From contig CAZEQY010000010.1 in NCBI GenBank assembly GCA_964514655.1, forward strand, positions 40,746 through 104,745: a DNA stretch of 64,000 nucleotides, read 5' to 3'. Every line of letters begins with the position of its first letter. Within the stretch, counting starts at the first letter, position 1. The translations under genes were made by a program, and so were the position numbers. The notes under the pieces are model-generated. The model made no database searches. It was not told where the DNA came from and saw nothing but the letters and a program-made list of their open reading frames with translations. This DNA is from SZAS-7 sp964514655. GTDB taxonomy: Bacteria > Chlamydiota > Chlamydiia > Chlamydiales > FEN-1388. Shown here one piece after another: positions 41,415 through 49,470 of the stretch.

Positions 41415-43889
41415 ATGATGTCACCCGTAGCGCCAGAAGATGTAGTGGCAGAGCAGCTTGCACGTGCAACAATTACAGCAGCAAGTGGCGGTGCGGTTAG
41501 AGGGCGTAGGGTGTTTCCTCTTAGTGCCTCTATAATCAGTGTGTCGCTTCAAGCACAGCTTCAGGGGGTTTTAGAGTCCTTTGAGACAAGGTTGTATGGA
41601 CTGCAAAATCAGCCATTTCAGTGGCTACACCAAAGAAGTGAGCTTTCAGGCAATATCTCTGAGATCCATGCTGTTTGGAAAGCACAGCTAGAGCAGCACA
41701 AGCAAGAAACAAGCTACCAGTTAGAAATAGTGGATGGGCTTGTACGAATTGTTGCTTCAACGTGCTTGCGGCCAAAAGCTTTCTCTTTGGCGCTGTCTTG
41801 TCTGATGCGCATAGAACTTGCTGCAGCTCTACAGCTACAAAAGGGGGCGTTTTCTGTTCTTTTAGATGAGCCCTACTATCTTGTAGCGCTAGAAGAATAT
41901 AGAACACAGATGCAAGCATGTGTTGCAGCTACAGATTTAGATCATGTATTCACCTGGTTTCACGCTAAAGAAAGCATGCGAGAGGATATAACAGCTCATG
42001 AGGTTTCGCTATCCCCATACGTTCGCGTGGAGGTGGGGGAGTTATATAGAGATGTGCTCAAGTGTATCATACAGACTGCTTCTTTACGCAATGTCGAGCA
42101 GGAAAAAATTGAGCCTCTTGTACGCTTTGTAGAGACGGGCGTGGAGAGTGAGGTGCCTAGCGCTAGCTTAGCATATGTTGATGGGGCAAGTGCCGTTAAG
42201 ACTCCATATGAAAACTATTTTCTTAATGGATCTTGGGGCGCAACATTGCCCGGTTATGGGTATGGTTCAATAGGTAGACTTCCTGCCATTTCTCAAGCTC
42301 TTTATAAGCTCGAATCTTCCCTACAAGAGCGGGTAAAACTGGCGTGCCAAGAAGATAGCGTTAATTGGTTAGATGCTTTTAAAGCACTTGTAAAAGAGCT
42401 AGAAGGCGATAAGGCTCTTTGCCATGGCATTGGAAGCCTTATCGAGAGTGAGAGAAGTTCTCTACCCCAAGCTCAAGCTACTATAAACTATGTAGCAGCG
42501 CTTCTAGCGCAAGTGAGAGCCATCTTGGCAGCAATTGATGTGCTTCAGAATATGTGTAAAGAGGCGTTTATTCCTCTTGCAGCAGCTCGAGACAGGGTTG
42601 TAACTATACTTGGCGACGATGTTATAGAAAAGAGTGTGGTAGATATTTCTCATCTATACGAAGTTACTCAGGCTGTTGTGGCGCTAGATGCCTTTCCAGC
42701 TGCTACAAAAAGCCGGGTATATACAGTATTAGGACAGGCTATCGCTTTGGAAGGACATAGCATCGTAAAAGCATCCGCAATTGAGATGATTTATGCATCA
42801 AGAGTCTTTACAAGAGAAATCCGTATGGACCTTGCAGGTGACATATTGATCTCTTATCTCATGAGGGGTTTTTTGAGCTTTTTACATTTTCCAAGGCGCG
42901 ATGCAGTTGATTGTGAATTTCAGGCTGTTCTCTTTATGCTAAAATATGATCCTGCAAATAAAGTGGCCTTTGAGCGCGCTTTAAACCAAAATCCGAACTT
43001 TAAAGCACTACATGACGCCTATATGGCAGCAAGTGGTTTTGAGGCAGAGTATCAGGTGTGTACATTAGTCAATCAGGCGCTTCTTGTGTTGCATGAAGCA
43101 GATGTGTGTAGCGATGAATTTGGCGGCATGTATAACGCGTATGTTCGCCATGCAAGTGTAAAAGAACTTGTCTCTAAGATGAGCGTCTTTTGTGAAACAA
43201 ATCCATCTGCTGCTTTACGCCAAGCATGGCTGTTACAAAAGCTTGAGCTTGTTCATAAAACGCATCCGCACATCTCGCGCGCCATTAAAGAGCACGTACG
43301 CTCACATAGCGATAGGGTGCTTTTGAAGCCCCTTAGGCTTTCTCTTTTTGGATCAGATAACAAATTATTAAGAAGTTCTGCAGATCAACTAATAGTTGCC
43401 TACATTCAATCGCCAGAATTTACAAAGTTTCCGCCATCTGATTTTGTTAAGACTCTCCTAAACCGATGGCGATTACGGGCTAGAGATCGAAGGCTCTTAG
43501 TTGATTTTTTTCAGGGATATACTTCTTCAGAAAAAGAGGCAAATTTCTGGAGAAATCAGTTTGGCGTAGGGCGTATGGAGGTGTTTTTGTATGACTTTAT
43601 GCAGGGGCTTTTGGCGTCAGAAACCTGGGCACATGGAGTGCGACCAGATTCCTGGTACAAGGTTATGCCACACTATCGAGAATTTAGAGTGCTCCTAAAA
43701 GAGCATGGACAGCTTGATCGAGGTAGCGATGCTCATAAAGCAGCTCAGGCCCTCTATGGTGCAGCAAAAAGCGCCATTGCAAACATCCAAGAGTCAGAGC
43801 CTTCGCTTGCTGCACAGCTTGTTTCTGAGATGAAAGGATTTGTCAGTCTGCAAAAATTTTCATTCGATAAAGAGCTAGCGCTATTTTGA
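41415..43889 (+). CDS. Unrecognised 824-residue helical protein
   Basis: This long uninterrupted frame starts at ATG 41415, with AAGGA upstream. The product is almost all alpha-helical by composition (Leu, Ala, Glu, Gln), without signal peptide, membrane helix or obvious repeats. One Gly/Tyr-rich break occurs at about 270-292 (NYFLNGSWGATLPGYGYGS). Its end overlaps the next, convergent gene by 9 bp. Size, lack of known domains and position among other unknown genes are consistent with a secreted effector or a large cytosolic protein. Confidence 0.7.
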   Translation: MMSPVAPEDVVAEQLARATITAASGGAVRGRRVFPLSASIISVSLQAQLQGVLESFETRLYGLQNQPFQWLHQRSELSGNISEIHAVWKAQLEQHKQETSYQLEIVDGLVRIVASTCLRPKAFSLALSCLMRIELAAALQLQKGAFSVLLDEPYYLVALEEYRTQMQACVAATDLDHVFTWFHAKESMREDITAHEVSLSPYVRVEVGELYRDVLKCIIQTASLRNVEQEKIEPLVRFVETGVESEVPSASLAYVDGASAVKTPYENYFLNGSWGATLPGYGYGSIGRLPAISQALYKLESSLQERVKLACQEDSVNWLDAFKALVKELEGDKALCHGIGSLIESERSSLPQAQATINYVAALLAQVRAILAAIDVLQNMCKEAFIPLAAARDRVVTILGDDVIEKSVVDISHLYEVTQAVVALDAFPAATKSRVYTVLGQAIALEGHSIVKASAIEMIYASRVFTREIRMDLAGDILISYLMRGFLSFLHFPRRDAVDCEFQAVLFMLKYDPANKVAFERALNQNPNFKALHDAYMAASGFEAEYQVCTLVNQALLVLHEADVCSDEFGGMYNAYVRHASVKELVSKMSVFCETNPSAALRQAWLLQKLELVHKTHPHISRAIKEHVRSHSDRVLLKPLRLSLFGSDNKLLRSSADQLIVAYIQSPEFTKFPPSDFVKTLLNRWRLRARDRRLLVDFFQGYTSSEKEANFWRNQFGVGRMEVFLYDFMQGLLASETWAHGVRPDSWYKVMPHYREFRVLLKEHGQLDRGSDAHKAAQALYGAAKSAIANIQESEPSLAAQLVSEMKGFVSLQKFSFDKELALF

Positions 43890-44960
43890 TGAAGCAAGAC
43901 TCATGGCCGAAAGCTCTACAGCGATTTGGTCATTTGGTGCTTCTACAACGAGTCTATAGAGGTTTTCAATGGAGGTGCCACGTTCTTTAGGATCTCTTAA
44001 AAGCACCGTTATAAGTTCTTGAGCGGCTTGTTGATCTATTGCGTGGATTATAATGCTGATGGTTTTTGTTATGAGCTTGCCATCTTTTTTGCCTTTTAGC
44101 ACTGATAAGAGAAAGTCAACCGCATCTTTACGGCCTTCTGCAAGAAGGGCATTTATTCCTTCTATTGTAGCTTCCATATAATTAATGCGCGACTTTACTT
44201 CGCCAAGTAAGACATCTGTTGCATGCATGACTAGATCGAGATGTTCGTCAGCAACGCGAGAGAGTGCGGCTGCAATATTCGGAAAATGATGCGTTTTTTC
44301 TTTTGAAGCAAAGTTGAGTGTTCGTAAAAGACGGGCAAAAGGAATTAACTGAAATGCATCAAAAAAGGCTTTCCACTCACCGTGCGGCGTTGTTGAAAGA
44401 TAGACATAGACTATATCGATGATGTCGCAACGAATTTTTCGGTCTTCTAGCCTCTGCAGGTGGCCTACAATGCCATCCAAAATGGCATCAAACTGTGGAG
44501 CTTCTGTGTTAAGGCAATTGAGGTTTTCTGCGCAGGTTCCATATTCTTCTAGTGAGTCAACCCACTCAAGTAGCGTCGCTTTTTTAGTGGAAGGTAAAAT
44601 AGATTTCTCAAAGAGAGTGGTAAGTACTAGTCGTGCGGCATAGTATGGAACGTCTATTGAAAAAGGAGCAGCGGCTTGACCCTCGCCAAATGTTGAAAGT
44701 TGTCCAAAGTTTTCAAAATAACTAGCCACAAATTGTTGAATGGTTTTCAGCTGGTCAGGCCTTTTATATGCTCGAGAGAGCAGCACCACCATGCCACAGC
44801 CTCCTACACGAGAGGCCTCTCTATCAAATCGTATGTGGGCAATGTGTTTTGTGGAATCATTGCCATAAATTGTAACTGTATCTTCAACGGTGGAGTTTTC
44901 TACTTTTCGTTGTCGCATAGTTGATGGTCGGAATGGTGTTTCGCAGGTTAGGGCAAACAT
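43881..44960 (-). CDS. Unrecognised 359-residue protein
   Basis: GAGGAAA lies upstream of the ATG. The N-terminal quarter looks beta-rich (NSTVEDTVTIYGNDSTKHIAHIRFD) with a glycine patch (RVGGCGMVVLLSRAY); the rest is helical and could be an alpha-solenoid, with leucine-rich helices of similar length (LRTLNFASKEK, LMHATDVLLGEVK, INALLAEGRKDAVDFLLSVL). No membrane segment. Its 3-prime end overlaps the 824-residue gene by 9 bp in convergent orientation. No family is recognised. Confidence 0.65.
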   Translation of the reverse strand: MFALTCETPFRPSTMRQRKVENSTVEDTVTIYGNDSTKHIAHIRFDREASRVGGCGMVVLLSRAYKRPDQLKTIQQFVASYFENFGQLSTFGEGQAAAPFSIDVPYYAARLVLTTLFEKSILPSTKKATLLEWVDSLEEYGTCAENLNCLNTEAPQFDAILDGIVGHLQRLEDRKIRCDIIDIVYVYLSTTPHGEWKAFFDAFQLIPFARLLRTLNFASKEKTHHFPNIAAALSRVADEHLDLVMHATDVLLGEVKSRINYMEATIEGINALLAEGRKDAVDFLLSVLKGKKDGKLITKTISIIIHAIDQQAAQELITVLLRDPKERGTSIENLYRLVVEAPNDQIAVELSAMSLASSK

Positions 44961-45088
44961 TAAGCAATTTTCCTCATAAAAAGATGAAGAGTATAGCTTG
45001 TAGAAAGTTAATTGTGAAGTTGTCCTTTCGAGAAAATGAATCCGTCGCTATTATCTGGACCCGTTTTTTACACAAGGAAAAATACTTC

Positions 45089-45439
45089 ATGTCGCCAAGT
45101 GAATTTATAGCGAAATTGCAACTCGTAAATCCAACAATTCTTACTTTTGATAAAGTCACTGTTTATAACTGCTCAGGACGCGAGGTGTCGATTGTGAATA
45201 ACACAGTTGCTATCGATAGCAAGGTTGTTCAGATGCCTGTTACAACCCCTGGTAATAGAGGTTCGTATATGAGGATTGATTGGCCCGCCTTTGTTCGTGA
45301 AAAGGCAGTTATAGCCATACAGGCCATTAGCGACAGGATTGCGATTACCTGGCAAACGGCCATAAAAGGCGATGAGCGCCTTTCGCAAGTGCTGCTAGAG
45401 TTTGATAGAGAAGGCCAGTGTTGGCAGCTACCTCTTTAG
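45089..45439 (+). CDS. Hypothetical 116-residue protein
   Basis: The start at 45089 (MSPSEFIAKL) follows AAGGA at a spacing of about 10 nt; the frame is open back to 44921 but that part overlaps the start of the divergent gene. The product looks like a small beta-rich domain (LTFDKVTVYNCSGREVSIVNN, then VIAIQAISDRIAITWQTA). There is no signal peptide. The stop interlocks with the convergent 650-residue gene (TTAG, 45436-45439). Function unknown. Confidence 0.55.
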   Translation: MSPSEFIAKLQLVNPTILTFDKVTVYNCSGREVSIVNNTVAIDSKVVQMPVTTPGNRGSYMRIDWPAFVREKAVIAIQAISDRIAITWQTAIKGDERLSQVLLEFDREGQCWQLPL

Positions 45440-47388
45440 CGCGTGCGAATGCGAGTCCATGCCCTGGTAGCAAGCTCTGCAGCTTCTCTTCCTACCCCAA
45501 CGCCAAGAAAGAAGCCGCCGATACCTTCTTCTTGTGGGTTGCTACTTATCCTTAATGCCATTAGAAGCCAGCCGGAGCCTAGTTCCCAAGAAATGATGCG
45601 CAGCTTGCCGTAGAGGTTTGCAGCGTCATAGGTGGTTATTTCTTGCGGCGCAGGACCTCCAAAAAGGCTTAATAAAGGCCTTCTTGTTGCTAGGGTATAG
45701 ATAAAGTCTACTCGTTCATAGAGTAATCTTCCAAATTGAGTGTTTTCTAAGAAGTTGCCTATAGCTCGTCGTACGGGAGGTATAACGTGGCAGACAAAGC
45801 TGCAGCCAGCACCAACGGCAACTAGCTCAGGAAAGGCAATGATTGGGGCAATGGCAGAGAACAGCATTGTTGCACGGTAGGCAACTTTTCCAGCTACTGT
45901 TGCAACGCGTGTGCCTTGAGTGAGAGCTCCTCCTGAAAGATAGCTATAGAGGCGACTGCGGATCTCACTTTTACTTTCTAAATAGGTTTGAAGTCTTTGA
46001 AAGCACGCTTCTTTATTCTTCAGGATAGTTTTGTCGTTATGTAACACTTTACCAATAAAATCGCCGATAGTTCCGATGCGATGCTGATCAAGAGCAGCAT
46101 CAAGATCATCTAACGTGTTTGCAGCAAATACGCCTCGTAGCTGATTATAGGAGTCTTGTCCAAAGTGAATAAGAAAATAGTTCCATGTGGCATCGTTCTC
46201 ATCAATATTTTCTTCAACTTCTTGTACTTCTAGAGCATTAAGTCGCTCGATTGTTGAGGCAATAGGACCTGTCAGCAATGAGCTTTGAAGCTCTTTTAAC
46301 GGGGTGAGTACTAAACTAGGACAGTAAAGCGCAGCTTGGGTGCAGTAGTCCATAATTTCTTGACGCAGGCTTGTAAGAGCCTGTGACACGGCTTTAACTT
46401 GCGCAGCTTGATTTTTTGGATCATTAATTGCATCTATTTGGGTTTGTATTGCCGCGCATTTTGCACGGGACTCTTCAAGGATTTCTGGATAGCGCTGTTG
46501 TATGTTTGTAGCTAGACTAAATAGTTTCAGCACCAAGTTAGGGGGTAGTTGATCTCTAATGTTTTGTAGATCAACCCCTGCTGCGCGAACAATATCAGGC
46601 AGCAATTTTACTTGGACATCTTCAGGAAATGCTTCAAGATAGGTAATGACTGTAGCCCATATTTCTTCCCACTCTTCTTGCTCCAAAAACTGCTGGTTAT
46701 AGTGTAAATCTTCTAAGTGAACTTTCAACTGACGCACTTTTTCTTCGGTAGAAAGAAAAGGTAGCAGGAGAGTTTCTGTCGAATGGGAAAGAGGAAGAGT
46801 CTCGATAAGGGTTGGAGAGGCAAGAACACTATAAAACGCAAGTTTTTCAAAAAAGCCTCTAATCTGCCCTCTGACTTCTGGGTTTTTGTCCATATGGGCC
46901 TGCATCTCAAGCCAGTTGCCTTGTTGAAATAGCTCCATTGCCCGCTTATACTGGTTTTGAGCAACAGGAAGAACGCATCCAAGAAGGCCTGTGAGCATTG
47001 CGCATTTAAAGAGTGTGGTTTTTAGATCCAAGATCTTTATTGCAGTAAGAGCTCCTCTTGCAAGAGGCGCGGCAAGAAACGCTGTAGAGACTAACGCACT
47101 TGCGGTAACAAGACATGCTGTGATCATCCAGATACGCACCTTTTCGTGCTGTGAAGAATCCCATTCTCTTACTGCAGTACTGAATTGTATAGCGTTTGCA
47201 ATACTCATGCCGACGCTGCCTACGGTAAAAAGAACCGGAGCATACAAACAAAGCGACGTTAGAGCCACAGTAGATGCAACAAAAGCCACTTTAACAAGGC
47301 GTTCTTTAGTTATCTCATCGGTAATTTTGTGCGTATAAGATAACAATCTATCGATTGCACGAGGTTCTGCTGCATTTATATGTGTCAT
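45436..47388 (-). CDS. Unrecognised 650-residue protein with hydrophobic segments at both ends
   Basis: GGGGAG precedes the ATG. Two or three hydrophobic segments lie near the N-terminus (about 34-65, 84-108, 120-140). A long hydrophilic helical middle follows (about 150-490). Two further hydrophobic stretches occur near the C-terminus (about 500-535 and 600-635; GWLLMALRISS, GIGGFFLGVGVG). The arrangement suggests a membrane protein with a large cytosolic central domain, perhaps an inclusion-membrane protein. No catalytic motif is seen. Confidence 0.65.
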   Translation of the reverse strand: MTHINAAEPRAIDRLLSYTHKITDEITKERLVKVAFVASTVALTSLCLYAPVLFTVGSVGMSIANAIQFSTAVREWDSSQHEKVRIWMITACLVTASALVSTAFLAAPLARGALTAIKILDLKTTLFKCAMLTGLLGCVLPVAQNQYKRAMELFQQGNWLEMQAHMDKNPEVRGQIRGFFEKLAFYSVLASPTLIETLPLSHSTETLLLPFLSTEEKVRQLKVHLEDLHYNQQFLEQEEWEEIWATVITYLEAFPEDVQVKLLPDIVRAAGVDLQNIRDQLPPNLVLKLFSLATNIQQRYPEILEESRAKCAAIQTQIDAINDPKNQAAQVKAVSQALTSLRQEIMDYCTQAALYCPSLVLTPLKELQSSLLTGPIASTIERLNALEVQEVEENIDENDATWNYFLIHFGQDSYNQLRGVFAANTLDDLDAALDQHRIGTIGDFIGKVLHNDKTILKNKEACFQRLQTYLESKSEIRSRLYSYLSGGALTQGTRVATVAGKVAYRATMLFSAIAPIIAFPELVAVGAGCSFVCHVIPPVRRAIGNFLENTQFGRLLYERVDFIYTLATRRPLLSLFGGPAPQEITTYDAANLYGKLRIISWELGSGWLLMALRISSNPQEEGIGGFFLGVGVGREAAELATRAWTRIRTR

Positions 47389-47443
47389 CTAAAACTCCCC
47401 AATTTTATATAAACATAAATTTATATCATATAATAATGATTTA

Positions 47444-47472
47444 TTGCAACTAAACTTAGCTACACATATTAT
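47444..47472 (+). promoter_or_regulatory. Possible promoter of dtd
   Basis: TTGCAA (47444-47449) and TATTAT (47467-47472) are separated by 17 bp, 27 bp before the dtd ATG at 47499, which has AAAGGGA upstream. Confidence 0.5.
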
Positions 47473-47498
47473 AGTCTTTTTGACTAAAGGGAAATGGT

Positions 47499-47942
47499 AT
47501 GAGAGCTGTTTTGCAGCGAGTGACGAGTGCTGAGGTGAGTGTTGCTAGTGAAGTTATTGGAAAGATTCAAAATGGGCTTTTGGTGCTTGTGGGCATTACG
47601 GCAACTGATAGCGAAAAAGAGTGCAAGTGGCTTGCAGAAAAGATCGCGAATTTGCGGATATTTGCCGATAGCGATGATAAGATGAATCTTTCTGTAAAGG
47701 AGTTAACCTATGGCGTGCTTGTCATTAGTCAGTTTACTCTATATGGCAATTGTCTAAATGGCAGAAGGCCGGACTTTATCCAGGCTGCAAAGCCGGAGCA
47801 GGCAATACCCCTGTATAACAACTTTATAAGCCGTATGAATGATGCCCTTGGCTATAGCGTAGAGACGGGGCGCTTTGGAGCTAAGATGCAGGTCCACCTT
47901 GTTAATGATGGACCTGTCACCATGCTTATTGAAACACCTTAA
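47499..47942 (+). CDS. dtd: D-aminoacyl-tRNA deacylase
   Basis: DTD hydrolyses D-amino acids (and misloaded glycine) from tRNA. The 147-residue protein has the full signature: MRAVLQRVTSAEVSV at the start, VISQFTLYGNCLNGRRPDF with the active SQxTLYG, and the C-terminal cross-subunit motif TGRFGAKMQVHLVNDGPVT, slightly changed from the usual NGPVT form. Its stop overlaps the stop of the convergent gene (TTAA, 47939-47942). Confidence 0.95.
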   Translation: MRAVLQRVTSAEVSVASEVIGKIQNGLLVLVGITATDSEKECKWLAEKIANLRIFADSDDKMNLSVKELTYGVLVISQFTLYGNCLNGRRPDFIQAAKPEQAIPLYNNFISRMNDALGYSVETGRFGAKMQVHLVNDGPVTMLIETP

Positions 47943-48532
47943 GCAGCAGCTGCAGCTACTTCGAGGTTGAGATCAGCCGTTTTTGGTAGGGTAATGATAT
48001 CCGCCTTGCCAGGTACTTGTGTGCCTATAGTAATGTGGAAATCATGGCCCTTAAGTAGGCTTGGAAGGTTATAGCTTTCACGAAGCTTTTCAAGCTCAGG
48101 AGCAACAACAGCCAAAAGCCAAAGCTTTCGCATCTTGTTGTTATTGTTTAGCTTTACTGTGCGAAGCTCTTTTACTGTGAAGGTATATTCTTTACCAAGC
48201 TCTGCAATTTCCCAGATCTCATTTTCGATCTGTTCATTTTCGTACATCACGCTGATGTGTGCACCAATGCCTTTTTTGCTTGAATAATGGCGGGGAGGAA
48301 CGATCTTTCCTTTGGCGTCAATTAGCGGTAAAATATCGGCGATATATTCTCTTGCAACTTCGACATAGAGGTAGCCATTGGGTTTTTGTTTCAAAACTCC
48401 CTTAGCTGTAAACTCTGCGACTTTTTCTAGAATGAATGGCTGGTCTTCAACGACATAGTCTACTGCACAGTAGGCAGAAGAACTAATCAAAACTGAAAGC
48501 AGTATAAGACTGCGGATAAAGCGATTCAACAT
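47939..48532 (-). CDS. Secreted 2H phosphoesterase-like protein
   Basis: With the start at 48532 (AAGGAG upstream), the 197-residue protein has a signal peptide (LNRFIRSLILLSVLISSSAYC). Two H-x-S/T motifs follow, His92-Ile-Ser94 and His166-Ile-Thr168, 74 residues apart, the hallmark of 2H phosphoesterases that act on cyclic phosphates of RNA or nucleotides. Export would place it in the periplasm or outside. The C-terminus is an alanine-rich tail. The divergent neighbour encodes a secreted HAD-like protein. Confidence 0.6.
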   Translation of the reverse strand: MLNRFIRSLILLSVLISSSAYCAVDYVVEDQPFILEKVAEFTAKGVLKQKPNGYLYVEVAREYIADILPLIDAKGKIVPPRHYSSKKGIGAHISVMYENEQIENEIWEIAELGKEYTFTVKELRTVKLNNNNKMRKLWLLAVVAPELEKLRESYNLPSLLKGHDFHITIGTQVPGKADIITLPKTADLNLEVAAAAA

Positions 48533-48614
48533 TACTAACTCCTTATAGTTGAAAGGTTTATCCTTGAATATCTTACATGGCGTAGAATTTCTCTGCAAGG
48601 TATACTTGTTACTT

Positions 48615-49412
48615 ATGAAAAGAATTGCGTTCTATATATATTGTATCTTGCAGGTTCTCGTGTGCCATGCAGCAGCTGTGGAGGTAAAAACTGTGGATGA
48701 ACTACAAAGCTATTTTGTAGATGCTGACCCTAATACACTTGCGGTATTTGATGTGGACATGGTGCTTGTGCAGCCTGATAATCCGGCATTTCAGATGCCA
48801 AATATCAAACGTTATGGGCATATTGCTAAGCGCATCATGGGCGAACTTCCTTCGGACAAGCAGATGGTGTTTTTAGCGCTTATGACGGTGTCGTCAAAGA
48901 CAATACTCATTGATGATAAGATGCCTTCTCTTTTTCATACGCTCATAGTAAAAAAAGTGCCAGCAATTGCCCTTACAGCTAATCTTACGGGCGAATTTTG
49001 TGGTATTAAAAACATGCAGATGTGGCGCTACAATACGCTAAAAGAGCTTGGCATTGACTTTTCTAAGACAAGTCCCGCTAAGACGCCGATTGTATTTTCA
49101 GAACTTACATCATATCGCGGAAATTACACGACATATATTGATGGCATGATGTTTGTGAATGGTAAAGATGTTACAAAAGGAGAGGCGCTTATCGCGTTTT
49201 TTGATAAGGCTGGATATAGGCCATCTAAGATTATCTTTGTTGATGATCGCGAAGAAAATGTCAAAAGTGTTGAACAAGCTGCAGCTACTCTTGGAATTGC
49301 CTATACAGGTATCCATTTTCTTGGGGCAGGGTACTATCCTTCTCAGCAGATTTCTGAAGAGCAGTTTGAAGCAGAGTGGAGATCCCTGGCTACTCGAGCG
49401 CAATCTCTATAA
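48615..49412 (+). CDS. Secreted DUF2608-type HAD-like protein
   Basis: I use the ATG at 48615. The 265-residue protein has a signal peptide (MKRIAFYIYCILQVLVCHAA) and HAD motifs: motif I VFDVDMVLV (Asp46, Asp48), a motif II-like IALTANLTG, and motif IV IIFVDDREENVKSVE. The combination resembles DUF2608, a family of exported HAD-like proteins in Legionella, Coxiella and Chlamydiae. Phosphatase activity is plausible but not established. The opposite strand encodes the 2H protein; their starts are 82 bp apart. Confidence 0.72.
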   Translation: MKRIAFYIYCILQVLVCHAAAVEVKTVDELQSYFVDADPNTLAVFDVDMVLVQPDNPAFQMPNIKRYGHIAKRIMGELPSDKQMVFLALMTVSSKTILIDDKMPSLFHTLIVKKVPAIALTANLTGEFCGIKNMQMWRYNTLKELGIDFSKTSPAKTPIVFSELTSYRGNYTTYIDGMMFVNGKDVTKGEALIAFFDKAGYRPSKIIFVDDREENVKSVEQAAATLGIAYTGIHFLGAGYYPSQQISEEQFEAEWRSLATRAQSL

Positions 49413-49470
49413 AAATTGACAAAAAACCACCTTAGTAATTAAAAATAAAATTAATAACTATAGGTGCGTT

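Noticed and set aside
44921..45088. Longer N-terminus for the 116-residue protein
   Set aside because: The upstream in-frame codons overlap the start region of the divergent gene and lack a ribosome site; 45089 has AAGGA at an acceptable distance.
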